From the NCBI RefSeq assembly GCF_019679475.1, contig NZ_JAIEZP010000001.1, positions 2,418,001 to 2,482,000 of the forward strand: a stretch of 64,000 bases of DNA, written 5' to 3'. Position 1 is the first letter of the stretch; every line of letters starts with the position of its first letter. Origin of the DNA: Hyphomonas sediminis. Lineage in GTDB: Bacteria > Pseudomonadota > Alphaproteobacteria > Caulobacterales > Hyphomonadaceae. Shown here piece after piece: positions 34,931-44,900 of this stretch. The position numbers and the translations under genes were made by a program. A model generated the notes under the pieces. The model was not told the DNA's origin. It searched no databases and saw only the letters and a program-made list of their open reading frames with translations.

Positions 34931-35707
34931 CTACTTGTCTTTAAACTGAGGAGCGCGTTTTTCGCTGAACGCGCTCATGCCTTCCTTCTGGTCTGCCGTG
35001 CCGAAGAGGCCCTGGAAAAGACGGCGTTCGAATTTGACGCCTTCTGCTGTCGGCAACTCCAGAGCGCGGGACACCATTTCTTTTGCAGCCATGATGGACG
35101 GAATGGAAAAGCCACCAATTTCCGTGGCAACGCTCACTGCGACATCCAGCAACGTATCATGCGACACCACGCGCGAAACGAGCCCGATGCGATCGGCTTC
35201 GTCTGCCTCTATCATGCGACCGGTAAGGACCAGATCCATCGCTTTGGCCTTGCCGACTGCTTTGGTCAGACGAATGGAACCGCCCATACCCGGAGTCACG
35301 CCAAGTTTAATTTCCGGCTGGCCGAACTTTGCCTTGTCAGAGGCGATGATCAGATCGCACATCATGGCGAGTTCGCATCCACCGCCGAGTGCGAAGCCAT
35401 TGACCGCCGCGATGACAGGCTTACGGCACGCTGCGAACCGGTCCCACTCAGCGAAATAGTCTTCGACATACATATCGGAGAAACTCTGCGGCTGCATTTC
35501 CTTAATGTCGGCGCCGGCGGCAAAGGCGCGCCCCGCCCCAGTCAGAACGCTCGCCGCAATTTCTTTGTCCCGGTCAATCGCCGCAAAGGCCGCGGCAACG
35601 TCACGCATCACTTCGGCATTCAAAGCATTCAGCGCCTCAGGGCGATTCAGCGTTACAATCGCAACACGACCTTTTTTCTCTACTGTAATCGTCTTGTAGT
35701 CTGTCAT
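34931..35707 (-). CDS. Enoyl-CoA hydratase
   Basis: A 258-residue crotonase with both catalytic Glu: [15 protein letters not shown] (about 110) and [20 protein letters not shown] (about 130). The start at 35707 lies 4 bases after the mmsA stop; further upstream in-frame codons lie inside mmsA and are not used. In this operon it most likely hydrates methacrylyl-CoA to 3-hydroxyisobutyryl-CoA, though short-chain hydratases are broad in specificity. Confidence 0.93.
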   Translation of the reverse strand: MTDYKTITVEKKGRVAIVTLNRPEALNALNAEVMRDVAAAFAAIDRDKEIAASVLTGAGRAFAAGADIKEMQPQSFSDMYVEDYFAEWDRFAACRKPVIAAVNGFALGGGCELAMMCDLIIASDKAKFGQPEIKLGVTPGMGGSIRLTKAVGKAKAMDLVLTGRMIEADEADRIGLVSRVVSHDTLLDVAVSVATEIGGFSIPSIMAAKEMVSRALELPTAEGVKFERRLFQGLFGTADQKEGMSAFSEKRAPQFKDK

Positions 35708-35711
35708 CTGA

Positions 35712-37208
35712 TTATCCCATTGTCGGAATGATAAACGCTTGGTCGCCGATGTCTCCATCAGGCCAGCGCTGAGTAACGGTTTTGATTTTGGTCCAGAAGC
35801 GGATGCCTTCCGGGCCATGCTGGTTCGTGTCCCCGAAGGCGGAGCGCTTCCAGCCACCAAATGTGTGGTACGCAACCGGCACAGGAATGGGCACGTTCAC
35901 GCCGACCATCCCGACATTGACCTGTGCCGCGAACTCCCGCGCCGCCCGGCCGTTAGAGGTGAAGATTGCGCAGCCATTGCCATACTGATGGTTGGAAGGC
36001 AGCGCCGCCGCCTCCTCAAGCGTGTCGGCGCGAACAACCTGAAGCACCGGCCCGAAGATTTCTTCCTGATAGGATTTCATGGTCGGCTTCACATTGTCGA
36101 ACAGGTTGGGCCCGATGAAATAGCCACCTTCATTGCCCTGCAGCGTCAATCCGCGACCATCGAGCAAAAGATTCGCGCCTTCGTCCACGCCCATCTGAAT
36201 GTAGCTTTCCACCTTTGCCTTATGAGCGGCAGATACGACGGGACCATAATGAGCTTCAGAGTCGGTAGAGATGCCGACTTTCAAGGCACGGGCCGCGTCA
36301 ATCATGCGCTCGACGAACTCGTCACCTGTTTTCTTGCCAACGGTGACCGCGACCGGTAGCGCCATGCAGCGTTCACCGGCGGACCCATAGGCCGCGCCAA
36401 CGATGTCCTTGACCGCTTGCTCCAGGTTTGCGTCCGGCATGATGATGCCGTGGTTCTTCGCCCCGCCCATAGCCTGCACACGCTTCCCGTGAGCGGTGCC
36501 CGTGGCGTAGACATATTGTGCGATGTCGGACGAACCAACAAAGCTGATGGCCTTGATGTCGGGGTGCGTGAGAATGGCGTCCACGGCCACCTTGTCCCCG
36601 TTCACGACATTCAACACACCCTTCGGCAGGCCTGCCTCCAGCATCAGCTCGGCAAGACGCATCGGCACCGACGGGTCTTTTTCCGAGGGCTTCAGGATAA
36701 ATGTGTTGCCGCAGGCAATGGCCACTGCAGCCATCCAGCAAGGGATCATGGCTGGAAAGTTGAACGGTGTGATACCCGCGCAGACACCCAGCGGCTGGCG
36801 CATGGAAAATACGTCGATCCCCGGTCCGGCGCCCTCGGTGTATTCGCCCTTCAGAAGGTGCGGAACGCCGCAAGCGAACTCGACCACATCCAGCCCGCGC
36901 TGAACGTCGCCCTTGGAATCGGCGATCACCTTGCCATGCTCGGAAGACAACAGATGCGCCAGCTCGTCCATATTGGCTTCAACGAGGCGCTTGAACTCGA
37001 ACATCACCCGCGCGCGGCGCTGCGGATTGGTATTCGCCCAGGCCGGCAGCGCCTCTTTTGCCGCGTCGACAGCCGCCCCCAGTTCCGCAGCCGTCGCCAG
37101 CGCCACTCGGGCCTGAATTTCGCCCGTGTTGGGGTTGTAGATGTCGCCGAACCGGCCGGATGTCCCGGCAACAGCCTTGCCATGTACGAAATGGTGAACT
37201 TCACGCAT
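35712..37208 (-). CDS. mmsA: CoA-acylating methylmalonate-semialdehyde dehydrogenase
   Basis: A 498-residue aldehyde dehydrogenase converting methylmalonate semialdehyde, NAD and CoA to propionyl-CoA; it also serves inositol and thymine catabolism in some bacteria. Signature segments include the N-terminal [33 protein letters not shown] (about 145), LKPSEKDPS, and the catalytic Cys in [11 protein letters not shown] (about 285). It is the first gene of the five-gene valine-degradation operon running to 32386. Confidence 0.96.
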   Translation of the reverse strand: MREVHHFVHGKAVAGTSGRFGDIYNPNTGEIQARVALATAAELGAAVDAAKEALPAWANTNPQRRARVMFEFKRLVEANMDELAHLLSSEHGKVIADSKGDVQRGLDVVEFACGVPHLLKGEYTEGAGPGIDVFSMRQPLGVCAGITPFNFPAMIPCWMAAVAIACGNTFILKPSEKDPSVPMRLAELMLEAGLPKGVLNVVNGDKVAVDAILTHPDIKAISFVGSSDIAQYVYATGTAHGKRVQAMGGAKNHGIIMPDANLEQAVKDIVGAAYGSAGERCMALPVAVTVGKKTGDEFVERMIDAARALKVGISTDSEAHYGPVVSAAHKAKVESYIQMGVDEGANLLLDGRGLTLQGNEGGYFIGPNLFDNVKPTMKSYQEEIFGPVLQVVRADTLEEAAALPSNHQYGNGCAIFTSNGRAAREFAAQVNVGMVGVNVPIPVPVAYHTFGGWKRSAFGDTNQHGPEGIRFWTKIKTVTQRWPDGDIGDQAFIIPTMG

Positions 37209-37425
37209 TGAGCGTTCCTTCCTGAGCGGGCCTTAGGGAGCATAGAAATACGATTTCAGAGCTATGCCACGGCGTTTCCTGTGGCAGCGGCTTGCCGCAT
37301 TTTCCGGCGACTTGCAAGGAAGCCCCAGGGACAAGACTAGCACGATATCGCAGCGCTGAGTGCGCTGTCTCTACGGTGCTTTCGGGGAAGTCTGGCGATC
37401 CTTGATCTTGCCACGACCTGAAAAG

Positions 37426-37501
37426 TGGTGCCGGCTGCAGGACTCGAACCCGCGACCCTCTGATTACAAATCAGATGCTCTACCAGCTGAGCTAAGCCGG
37501 C
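37426..37501 (-). tRNA. tRNA-Thr (anticodon UGU), CCA encoded
   Basis: Read on the minus strand: the acceptor GCCGGCT pairs with AGCCGGC, the D-loop is TTAGCTCAGCTGGTAGAGC, the anticodon stem CTGAT / ATCAG encloses loop TTTGTAA (anticodon TGT), the T-arm has GCGGGTTCGAGTCCTGC, and the encoded CCA is at 37426-37428. A clean 76-base class I tRNA with no sign of an integrated element beside it. Confidence 0.96.
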
Positions 37502-37610
37502 ACGATGTTCGCGTTAGCGGAAAGACATTCCCGGCGCAAGCCGCCGATCTGCAGTGCTTGTGCCGCGCGCGCCGGCCTGCTTCTCTGGCCGCCGCTGTCA
37601 GGAGCCCACG

Positions 37611-38771
37611 ATGCCCCACCCAACCGAGCGCTCATTGACGGCGGATTTGGTGCGCGCTTTCGCCTTGATAGGCATTGCTGTGGTCAACGTCTTCGGCTTC
37701 GCTTTTCCAGCTTCTGAAGTTTTTCAAGGCTCAGCGCTGGAAACACAGTCCGACAAGACCGCATACCTGACCGTTGCGTCCCTGTTCCTCATGAAGTCCT
37801 ACCCGTTATTCTCCATGATATTCGGCGCGGGGCTACTCTGGCAGGTGCAGGCAGCAGCAGCACAAGGCGCAAGCCCCGCGGGAAGGTACTATCGGCGCAT
37901 GCTTTTTCTGATCTGTCTCGGCTTGCTTCATTTTACCTACCTTTGGCATGGCGACATCCTGATGATCTACGGCGCCCTTGGATGCTTGCTCTTTCTGATC
38001 CGCGGACTCTCATCGGCGGCCCTTGCCGCTCTGGGCACTGCGCTCATCGGCCTCAATGTAATGATCCTGCTGTTGCTTGGAGTTCTGCTTGGAGCCGCTG
38101 ATCTCGGCGACGTAGCCGAATCCCTCGCCAGCAGAGATGCGCTCCAGGCAACAGCCTTCACGACAGGCAGCTTCTTTGACGCCGCCAGCTGGCGCCTGTC
38201 TCAATTACCCAGCGTTCTGCCTTCAGTCCTGCTCCAGCAGGGCATTTCTGTTTTCGGCTTTTTCTGCCTGGGCATAGCCCTCGCAAAACTCGACGTCTTC
38301 GACCAACCATCGGCCAAAATCTGGAAAATTTCCCGACGCTTCCTTCTTCCAATCGGGCTCGCCGGAAGCATCTGGGCCGCAACACTGCTTATGAGCGCGC
38401 CGGGCATGGTTTCCAGCCGGTTTCTCTTCGGAAGCGCCCTTCTGATGGCGTTCTCGCCGCTTTCGGCGCTGGGTTATGCCGGGCTCATCTCCCTGCTCGC
38501 CCGTCGCCGCGCTGGCGCAACCACACACTTCTTGGCGCGCGCCGGATCAGCGTCCCTGACAGCCTATCTGCTTCAGTCTGTGATCTTTTCCGCGCTCTAT
38601 TCAGGCTACGGCGCCGGGCTCTTTGGCAATATGAGCACCTCGGAGGCATTTCTCACCGCAATCCTGGTCGGCATGTTTTCATTGGGCTTTTGCGGCGTCT
38701 GGCGCGCCCACTTGGCCTATGGGCCGATGGAGATCCTTCTGCGCCGGGTCACCTATTGGAACCGCGCCTAA
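37611..38771 (+). CDS. DUF418 family inner-membrane protein
   Basis: A 386-residue polytopic membrane protein. The ATG at 37611 has AGGAG 7 bases upstream. Eight or nine hydrophobic helices are visible, with family landmarks near the N-terminus (RAFALIGIAVVNVFGF), MKSYPLFSMIFGAGLLWQ (about 61-78), and YYRRMLFLICLGLLHFTYLWHGDILMIYGALG (about 95-125). The C-terminal DUF418 region includes GSASLTAYLLQSVIFSALYS. The function of the family is poorly known; some members are linked to envelope transport or acyl transfer. Not in an obvious operon; metG follows 68 bases on. Confidence 0.88.
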   Translation: MPHPTERSLTADLVRAFALIGIAVVNVFGFAFPASEVFQGSALETQSDKTAYLTVASLFLMKSYPLFSMIFGAGLLWQVQAAAAQGASPAGRYYRRMLFLICLGLLHFTYLWHGDILMIYGALGCLLFLIRGLSSAALAALGTALIGLNVMILLLLGVLLGAADLGDVAESLASRDALQATAFTTGSFFDAASWRLSQLPSVLPSVLLQQGISVFGFFCLGIALAKLDVFDQPSAKIWKISRRFLLPIGLAGSIWAATLLMSAPGMVSSRFLFGSALLMAFSPLSALGYAGLISLLARRRAGATTHFLARAGSASLTAYLLQSVIFSALYSGYGAGLFGNMSTSEAFLTAILVGMFSLGFCGVWRAHLAYGPMEILLRRVTYWNRA

Positions 38772-38839
38772 CGCTTTCCTTTGCCCACAGGCGCGTTAAA
38801 AGGCGCGTTCCTGCAAAAGAAAGGCTTTGAAACAGCCCC

Positions 38840-40579
38840 ATGACCACCCCTCGGCGCATTCTCATCACGTCCGCTCTGCCCTACATCAACGGCATCAAGC
38901 ACCTCGGCAACCTCGCCGGGTCGATGCTCCCGGCCGATGTGTATGCGCGCGTGATGCGGCTCTTGGGCCATGATGTGACCTATATCTGCGCCACGGATGA
39001 GCATGGAACGCCCGCTGAACTCGCCGCGCAGGCTGCCGGCCAGACGGTGCAGGCATATTGCGACGAGCAATACGAAATCCAGCGCAAGGCCGGTGAGGGC
39101 TTCAGCCTGTCGTTCGATTGGTTCGGCCGCACCTCCCGCCCCGCCAATCACAAGATCACGCAGCATTTCGCCCAGCAGCTCGAAAAGAACGGCCTCATCG
39201 AAGTGCGCACCTCCAAACAGGTCTACGCGATCGACGATGGCCGCTTCCTGCCGGACCGCTATGTAGAGGGCACCTGCCCCCATTGCGGTTATGAAAAAGC
39301 GCGCGGCGACCAATGCGACAGCTGCGGCCGCCTGCTCGACCCCGTAGACCTCATTAATCCCTATTCCTCCGTGACCGGAAGCCGAAACATCGAGATCCGC
39401 GACACAGATCATCTCTACCTGCTTCAAACCGGCATGCAGGACCGCATCCGCGAATGGGTCAACGAAAAAGGCAAGAACTGGCCATCGCTCGCCGTTTCCA
39501 TCGCCAACAAATGGCTTGATGAAGGCCTCATCGACCGATCCATCACGCGTGACCTCAGCTGGGGTATCAAAGTGACGGATGCGGACGGCAATCCACGTCC
39601 GGGCTTTGAAAAGAAAGTCTTCTACGTCTGGTTCGATGCGCCCATCGGCTACATCTCCGCAACGCAGGAATGGGCCGAGGCGACGGGCAATGACTGGGAA
39701 CCGCTCTGGAAGACGGACAAAGGCGCCGACCAGACTGAATATGTCCAGTTCATGGGCAAGGACAACGTCGCCTTCCACACGGTCGGTTTCCCGGTAACCC
39801 TGCTAGGTAGTGGCGAAGCGTGGAAAACCGTCGACAAGCTGAAGGCCTTCAACTGGGTCACCTGGTATGGCGGGAAATTCTCGACCAGCCAGAAACGCGG
39901 CGTCTTCATGGATCAGGCGCTGGAAATTCTGCCGTCTGACTATTGGCGTTGGTATCTCATCTCCAATGCGCCTGAAGGCTCTGACGCGGCATTCACATGG
40001 GAAGGCTTCCAGGCCGCTGTAAATTCGGATCTGGCCAACGTGCTCGGAAACTTCGTGAACCGCATCACGAAATACTGCGCCTCGAAGTTCGACGGCAAGG
40101 TTCCCTCCACCGGCGCGCCCGGCGAGGCAGAAGCCTGGATGGCAAATGAACTGGCAGAGCGCCTGCCGCGTCTCATCGAATTCTATGAGGCCATGGAGTT
40201 CCGTAAGGCCGCCGCTGAAACGCGCGCAATCTGGGCCGCTGGCAACGAGTACCTCACCAAGGCTGAGCCTTGGGTGAAGTATAAGTCCGATGTCGACGCC
40301 GCCGCCATCGGCGTTCGCGCAGGGCTCAATCTGGTCGCCCTGTTCGGCATCATCGCGCAACCGATCATTCCGGACGCAGCAAAGCGAATTCTGGATGCGC
40401 TGGGCATTCCGGAAGAGAACCGGAAAATGCCCACAGGCACGAAGCCGGAAGACTTTGCCGCGCTGCTCGACGCGCTTCCGCACGGCCACGCGATTACACC
40501 GCCCGATGTGCTCTTCCAGAAAATCGAAGATACGCAGGTGGAAGAATGGACTGAACGCTTCGGCGGCGGCAAGGCATAG
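38840..40579 (+). CDS. metG: Methionine-tRNA ligase
   Basis: A 579-residue class Ia synthetase charging tRNA-Met. The HIGH-type motif reads KHLGN (about residue 17), the zinc knuckle is CPHCGYEKARGDQCDSCG (about 147-164), and the KMSKS-type loop reads FSTSQKRG (about 348). The C-terminal dimerisation EMAP-like domain is absent, as in other short bacterial MetG. The anticodon-binding helical domain (about 420-570) is intact. Confidence 0.97.
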   Translation: MTTPRRILITSALPYINGIKHLGNLAGSMLPADVYARVMRLLGHDVTYICATDEHGTPAELAAQAAGQTVQAYCDEQYEIQRKAGEGFSLSFDWFGRTSRPANHKITQHFAQQLEKNGLIEVRTSKQVYAIDDGRFLPDRYVEGTCPHCGYEKARGDQCDSCGRLLDPVDLINPYSSVTGSRNIEIRDTDHLYLLQTGMQDRIREWVNEKGKNWPSLAVSIANKWLDEGLIDRSITRDLSWGIKVTDADGNPRPGFEKKVFYVWFDAPIGYISATQEWAEATGNDWEPLWKTDKGADQTEYVQFMGKDNVAFHTVGFPVTLLGSGEAWKTVDKLKAFNWVTWYGGKFSTSQKRGVFMDQALEILPSDYWRWYLISNAPEGSDAAFTWEGFQAAVNSDLANVLGNFVNRITKYCASKFDGKVPSTGAPGEAEAWMANELAERLPRLIEFYEAMEFRKAAAETRAIWAAGNEYLTKAEPWVKYKSDVDAAAIGVRAGLNLVALFGIIAQPIIPDAAKRILDALGIPEENRKMPTGTKPEDFAALLDALPHGHAITPPDVLFQKIEDTQVEEWTERFGGGKA

Positions 40580-40599
40580 TTGAACAATCCCGAAACAGC

Positions 40600-40631
40600 C
40601 GCCGCATATTCTGCTTGCGGATGATGCGGCG
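40600..40631. terminator. Hairpin between convergent metG and methyltransferase genes
   Basis: CGCCGCAT (40600-40607) and ATGCGGCG (40624-40631) form a perfect 8-bp stem between the two converging stops. There is no U-tract, so the terminator call is tentative. Confidence 0.4.
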
Positions 40632-40633
40632 CG

Positions 40634-41290
40634 CTAATTCTTGATGAAGAACACCATCAGGTTGTTCGCGGGCATCTCTACGATTTTGTCCAATCTAAGC
40701 TCGGCGGCTTCTGCCAATGGCCGCAGATCCCATTCAAGATCGCGCACGCCCCAACGCGCGTCCCTGCCCTTCAGGTTTTCGCTGAAGGCTGCGTTTGATG
40801 GCGCAATCTCGCCCGCGCGCGCAAATGGTCCGTAAAGCACGAGCTGTCCGCGCGGTTGAAGCAATCTGCCTGCGCCTCGGAACAGCCCTTCAGCAACATT
40901 GAACGGCGCAATATGAACCATATTGGCGCTATAAATTGCGCCCCACTGGCCAGTCTCTTCCGCATTACCCCAATGTCCGCTTGCCGCATCCAGATGCAGA
41001 GGCCCGTGTAAGCGCGGCGAGTTCAACGCGCCCCGCCATGCGCGCTGACTGTCGAGGCCCGCCGGATCAATGTCGGAATAAGTCCAGTGGAGGTCGGAAA
41101 GCGCTTCTACAAAGAACGCGCCATGCTCACCCGTTCCCGAAGCAATCTCCAGAACGTTCGCCTTCGCAGGCAAAACGTCACGAAGCACATCGAGAATTGG
41201 CTGCCGGTTCCGAGCGCTGGAGGGTGAATAGCGCCTGCCATCATCCCCCTCGCCGCGCGCCTCCATCGCAACTGGCGGCTTATCCGCCAT
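40634..41290 (-). CDS. DUF938 SAM-dependent methyltransferase-like protein
   Basis: A 218-residue protein of the DUF938 family. The N-terminal RRYSPSSARNRQPILDVL is diagnostic; motif I is VLEIASGTGEHGAFF (about 46-60), with SDID further on and ANMVHIAPF at motif IV. Substrate unknown. Its start overlaps the aldo-keto reductase stop by 11 bases, so the two are co-translated behind the acyl-CoA ligase gene. Confidence 0.88.
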   Translation of the reverse strand: MADKPPVAMEARGEGDDGRRYSPSSARNRQPILDVLRDVLPAKANVLEIASGTGEHGAFFVEALSDLHWTYSDIDPAGLDSQRAWRGALNSPRLHGPLHLDAASGHWGNAEETGQWGAIYSANMVHIAPFNVAEGLFRGAGRLLQPRGQLVLYGPFARAGEIAPSNAAFSENLKGRDARWGVRDLEWDLRPLAEAAELRLDKIVEMPANNLMVFFIKN

Positions 41291-42302
41291 GAAACGATTT
41301 CTCGAAGTCGAACATCTCTGTCGTCACGGTGGCTTGTCCGGCTCTGGAATATCTCGGACCTGCTGCCCGTTCGGGTGCGAAGTGCGCGTCCAGGCGCGAG
41401 ACCTGCTCCTGCGGCAGGCTCACGCCGGCGGCCGCGTGATTATCCTCAAGATGCGCCAGACTGGTTGTGCCGGGGATCGGGATAACGTGGTTCCCCTTCG
41501 CCAGCGTCCAGGCCAGCGCAAGCTGCGCCACCGTGCAGCCAGCCTCAGACGCAATCGCCCGCGCTTCATCCAGTAGTGCCAGGTTTGCCGAGTAGTATTC
41601 CGGCAAGAAGCGCGGAAACATGGTCCGCCGCATATCCGTTGCATGGAAGGTTTCAGGATTTGGTGGCGGGTCTGCCAGAAAGCCTCGCCCCACCGGAGAA
41701 AAAGCAACCAGAGCGACATCCAGTTCCTTGCAGGCATCCAGCACCGCGATCTCAGGGTTACGCACCCAAAGAGAATATTCCGACTGCATAGCCGCAACTG
41801 GATGAACCGCGTGCGCCCGGCGCAGCTGCTCTTCGCCCATTTCGGAGAGGCCGTAATATCTGATCTTTCCCTCCCGGATCAGATCCGCCATCGCTCCTGC
41901 GGAATCTTCAATCGGAACATTTGGGTCGGGCCTGTGCAGGTAATACAGATCGATAACATCTGTATTCAGACGTTTCAGGCTTGCTTCGCACGCGGCCTTG
42001 ATCGCCTCCGGACGTGCGTCCAGAATGCGTTCGCGTTCACGAAAACCCAGGACGCATTTGCTCGCCAGGAAGTAGTCCTGCCTGCGCGCCCCCAACGCTT
42101 CCCCAATCAGCTGTTCGCTACGGCCAAAGCCATACAGCGTCGCCGTATCGAAGAAGTCGCATCCAAGATCCAGGGCACGAGAGAGCAGCGACTTGGCCGC
42201 CCCCTCGTCCATCGGTGGCCCATACGCATGTGTTATATTCATACAGCCGAGGCCGACTGCATGAACATCCCTGTCGCCAATGCGGCGCGTCTGCATTGCC
42301 AT
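41280..42302 (-). CDS. Aldo/keto reductase
   Basis: A 340-residue NADPH-dependent TIM-barrel reductase. The tetrad is visible: Asp in FFDTATLYG with Tyr (about 51-60), Lys in FLASKCVLG (about 82), and His in LYYLHRPDP (about 122). The cofactor-binding C-terminus has PIPGTTSLAHLEDN. Start 42302 has AGAGGG 8 bases upstream. It is 5 bases after the acyl-CoA ligase gene; specificity unknown. Confidence 0.93.
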   Translation of the reverse strand: MAMQTRRIGDRDVHAVGLGCMNITHAYGPPMDEGAAKSLLSRALDLGCDFFDTATLYGFGRSEQLIGEALGARRQDYFLASKCVLGFRERERILDARPEAIKAACEASLKRLNTDVIDLYYLHRPDPNVPIEDSAGAMADLIREGKIRYYGLSEMGEEQLRRAHAVHPVAAMQSEYSLWVRNPEIAVLDACKELDVALVAFSPVGRGFLADPPPNPETFHATDMRRTMFPRFLPEYYSANLALLDEARAIASEAGCTVAQLALAWTLAKGNHVIPIPGTTSLAHLEDNHAAAGVSLPQEQVSRLDAHFAPERAAGPRYSRAGQATVTTEMFDFEKSFHGG

Positions 42303-42307
42303 AAACG

Positions 42308-44059
42308 TTACCCTCTGGGCTTGAATCGCTGCCGCAGCTCCGCCTTAAGGATCTTGCCGTTGGCGTTGCGCGGGAGCGGATCTGCCTGGAACTGAATTTC
42401 GACCGGCACTTTGAACGCCGCCAGCTGGCTGGCCACATGCGCCCGCAGGTCCGCTTCAGTTGCCGACTTGCCAGGCTTCAGCTGAACCACCGCCCCGACC
42501 TCTTCTCCAAGCACCTTATGCGGAATACCGACCACGGCGGCGTCCATCACCGCCGGATGGTCATAGAGCGCGCTCTCCACCTCGATACAGTACACATTCT
42601 CACCGCCACGGATCAGCATGTCTTTCGCGCGGTCCACGAGATAGAGGAAACCTTCTTCATCGATCCGCGCAAGATCTCCGGTGACGACCCACCCATTGCG
42701 ATAGGTTTCGGCTGTTGCGTCCGGGCGGTTCCAGTAGAGACGGCAGTTCGCGGCGCCCTTGCACCACAGCTCCCCCACCTCGCCGCGCGGCACTTCATTG
42801 CCATCGGGATCACAGATCTTCAGTTCGACAGCGAGCGGCGGCGCACCGGCGCTGGATGGCCGGTTCACATAGTCTTCCCCGATATTGAGCGTCGCGGTCG
42901 CGCAAGTCTCCGTCATGCCCCAGCCATTGCCCGGAGCCGCTTCCGGAAAGCGCTTCTTGATGGTGGACACAAGCTCGGGCGCAGACGGCGCACCGCCATA
43001 AGAAATGGCCTGGATCGAGGAAAGGTCGTATTTGTCCCGGTCCGGATGTTCCAGCAGCTGCCAGGCGATTGCTGGCACGCCGCCGACGGCCGTGATCTTC
43101 TCTGCCTCGATAATCGGAAGCGCTTCGCCCGCATCCCATTTATACATCGACACGATCTTGTCACCGCGCAGCGCGGACGGCACCAGAATGGCGAACGCGC
43201 CTGTCGCATGGAAGAATGGGATGGAAATCAGTGTACCGCGCATTGCCGTTGGGTCCGGCTCAGGGATCGCCTCCCCTTTGCGCAGGAACATCCGCGCCTG
43301 ACAGGTCGACGAGTTGAACATGTTGGTGATGATCGCCCGGTGCGTCGCCAGCGCGCCTTTCGGCTTTCCGGTAGTTCCGGACGTATACATGATCGTCGCG
43401 TCGTCATCCGGTCCAATCTCGACACCCGTCGGCCCCACATCCTCCAGATCGATCCAGCTGTTGGGATCTCCCACAATCGCATCGAGGGAAACAACGCGTG
43501 GGTCCGCAATCTCTTCTGCCGTATCCCGCGCGATGAGCAGGTGTTTCAACTCCGGCATTTTCTCAAGGTGGTCGCGAACGCGCTCGTAAATCTGCAGGTC
43601 AACGATCGCCAGCTTCACACCGGCGAAGGAGATGCCGTATTCCAGTTCTTCTGCTGTCCACCAGGAATTCATCGGCGTCGCAATCGCGCCAAGGCTAAGC
43701 GCGGCATAAAAGCCGAGCGCCCATTGCGGATAGTTCCGCATGACGATTGCAACGCGGTCTCCCTTCTGGATGCCGTAAGTGTCGCGCAGCTCCTTGGCGA
43801 GGCGCCGGACGGCCAGTTGCATGGCGCGGAAAGTCACCCGCTCGTTCTGGTAAACCAGGTACGTTCGCTCCGGGAATTGCATTGCGGCAAGATCCAGGAT
43901 CACCGGCACGTTCGGTGGCGCGTTCTTGTAGACCTTGTATTTCACCCCGCGCACTTCGGCTTCAATGAGTTCCAACGGAGAGCCGGGCCCAGCGAGGAGT
44001 GCATTCGCCTGATCGATCGACATAGCGGGCCAGTTCGGGGGGAGAAGATCTGACGACAT
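42308..44059 (-). CDS. Long/medium-chain acyl-CoA ligase (AMP-forming)
   Basis: A 583-residue ANL-superfamily enzyme. The AMP-binding P-loop is TIMYTSGTTGKPKGAL (about 222-237), NGWGMTETCAT (about 386) is the adenine motif, and GWVVTGDLARIDEEGFLYLVDRAKDMLIRGGENVYCIEVE contains the hinge Asp and Lys region. The C-terminal catalytic Lys is in PRNANGKILKAEL (about 570). It activates a carboxylic acid, probably a fatty acid, to its CoA thioester. First gene of a three-gene operon. Confidence 0.93.
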   Translation of the reverse strand: MSSDLLPPNWPAMSIDQANALLAGPGSPLELIEAEVRGVKYKVYKNAPPNVPVILDLAAMQFPERTYLVYQNERVTFRAMQLAVRRLAKELRDTYGIQKGDRVAIVMRNYPQWALGFYAALSLGAIATPMNSWWTAEELEYGISFAGVKLAIVDLQIYERVRDHLEKMPELKHLLIARDTAEEIADPRVVSLDAIVGDPNSWIDLEDVGPTGVEIGPDDDATIMYTSGTTGKPKGALATHRAIITNMFNSSTCQARMFLRKGEAIPEPDPTAMRGTLISIPFFHATGAFAILVPSALRGDKIVSMYKWDAGEALPIIEAEKITAVGGVPAIAWQLLEHPDRDKYDLSSIQAISYGGAPSAPELVSTIKKRFPEAAPGNGWGMTETCATATLNIGEDYVNRPSSAGAPPLAVELKICDPDGNEVPRGEVGELWCKGAANCRLYWNRPDATAETYRNGWVVTGDLARIDEEGFLYLVDRAKDMLIRGGENVYCIEVESALYDHPAVMDAAVVGIPHKVLGEEVGAVVQLKPGKSATEADLRAHVASQLAAFKVPVEIQFQADPLPRNANGKILKAELRQRFKPRG

Positions 44060-44276
44060 GGGTTTCCTCGGGTTGTTTGTATCTGGTCATCAGACAACCA
44101 CGCGTCGGCCAGATATTGAAGGGCCTCAGATGCGACACGGCGTCGTTTTTCTCCCCTGCGGTCGACGCTCGCGGAGTTTTGAGGACGAATTTGCCGCCGT
44201 GGGCCAAACGTTGCGTCATTCATGCTGCCATGAAGTGACTTTGATCGAATGTGCGCGGCTCAGGGCTCGGTTTGCG

Positions 44277-44867
44277 CTACCGCTCACCGCGTATAGCCAC
44301 CAGCTCGTCCAGATCATGCTCCGGATCAAATTCCCTCGGGCGCGATTTCCACGCCCAACCGGCCAGCAAGGGCAAACTTCCAAGGATTACAATACCCTTG
44401 ATCAGAGCCGCGGTCCCGGCGTTTTCCGCGCCAATGGGCAGAGCCCACAACACCGCCACCAGCAACGCCAACCCGCCAATGGCAAAGGCCAGCAACGGCC
44501 AGTAGAGCTCCGGCCGTTCGCCGGCCCGGAAAACGGCATGCGGGCTTTCCCGGCGCACACCCAGCGCGATCAGCCAGAGGAAAGGATAAAAGCTCTCTGA
44601 GCGATCCTCGAAGTTCCCTATGCCGGCGAAGTGCATGTTCGAAAGGGTAACCCGGGAAGTCTGCCCGGAAAGTTCCAGCAAAAGGCGCCCCGGCTGCATA
44701 CGGCTCGGCGCCCAAGCAACGCGCAACCGGCGTACCCTGGAAAATGGAACGGTCCGGATCAAGGCGCCATCGAGCGCGTATTGTTCCAGCCTGTCCGGAT
44801 AGGCTCGCCAGAGAACTTCGCCTTTCTCTAAGGCGGAAGGTCTCTGGCGAAAATCCTTGCAGTCCAT
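44277..44867 (-). CDS. Hypothetical membrane protein
   Basis: A 196-residue protein. The first 110 residues are soluble with a PH-like beta pattern (GEVLWRAYPDRLEQYALDG, then RLLLELSGQTSRVTLSN). Two transmembrane helices follow: YWPLLAFAIGGLALLVAVLWAL and TAALIKGIVILGSLPLLAGWAW. The C-terminal tail is acidic. No family recognised; the gene stands alone between a lipoprotein gene and the acyl-CoA ligase operon. Confidence 0.7.
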   Translation of the reverse strand: MDCKDFRQRPSALEKGEVLWRAYPDRLEQYALDGALIRTVPFSRVRRLRVAWAPSRMQPGRLLLELSGQTSRVTLSNMHFAGIGNFEDRSESFYPFLWLIALGVRRESPHAVFRAGERPELYWPLLAFAIGGLALLVAVLWALPIGAENAGTAALIKGIVILGSLPLLAGWAWKSRPREFDPEHDLDELVAIRGER

Positions 44868-44900
44868 GCTGCCCCCCTCATTCAGGGGAACAGTTTACGC

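Noticed and set aside
37426..37501. A second integration site at tRNA-Thr
   Set aside because: No integrase nearby and no duplicated tRNA end seen in the flanking DNA.
42437..44053. 538-residue plus-strand frame
   Set aside because: Exact antisense of the acyl-CoA ligase, which carries all AMP-binding motifs.
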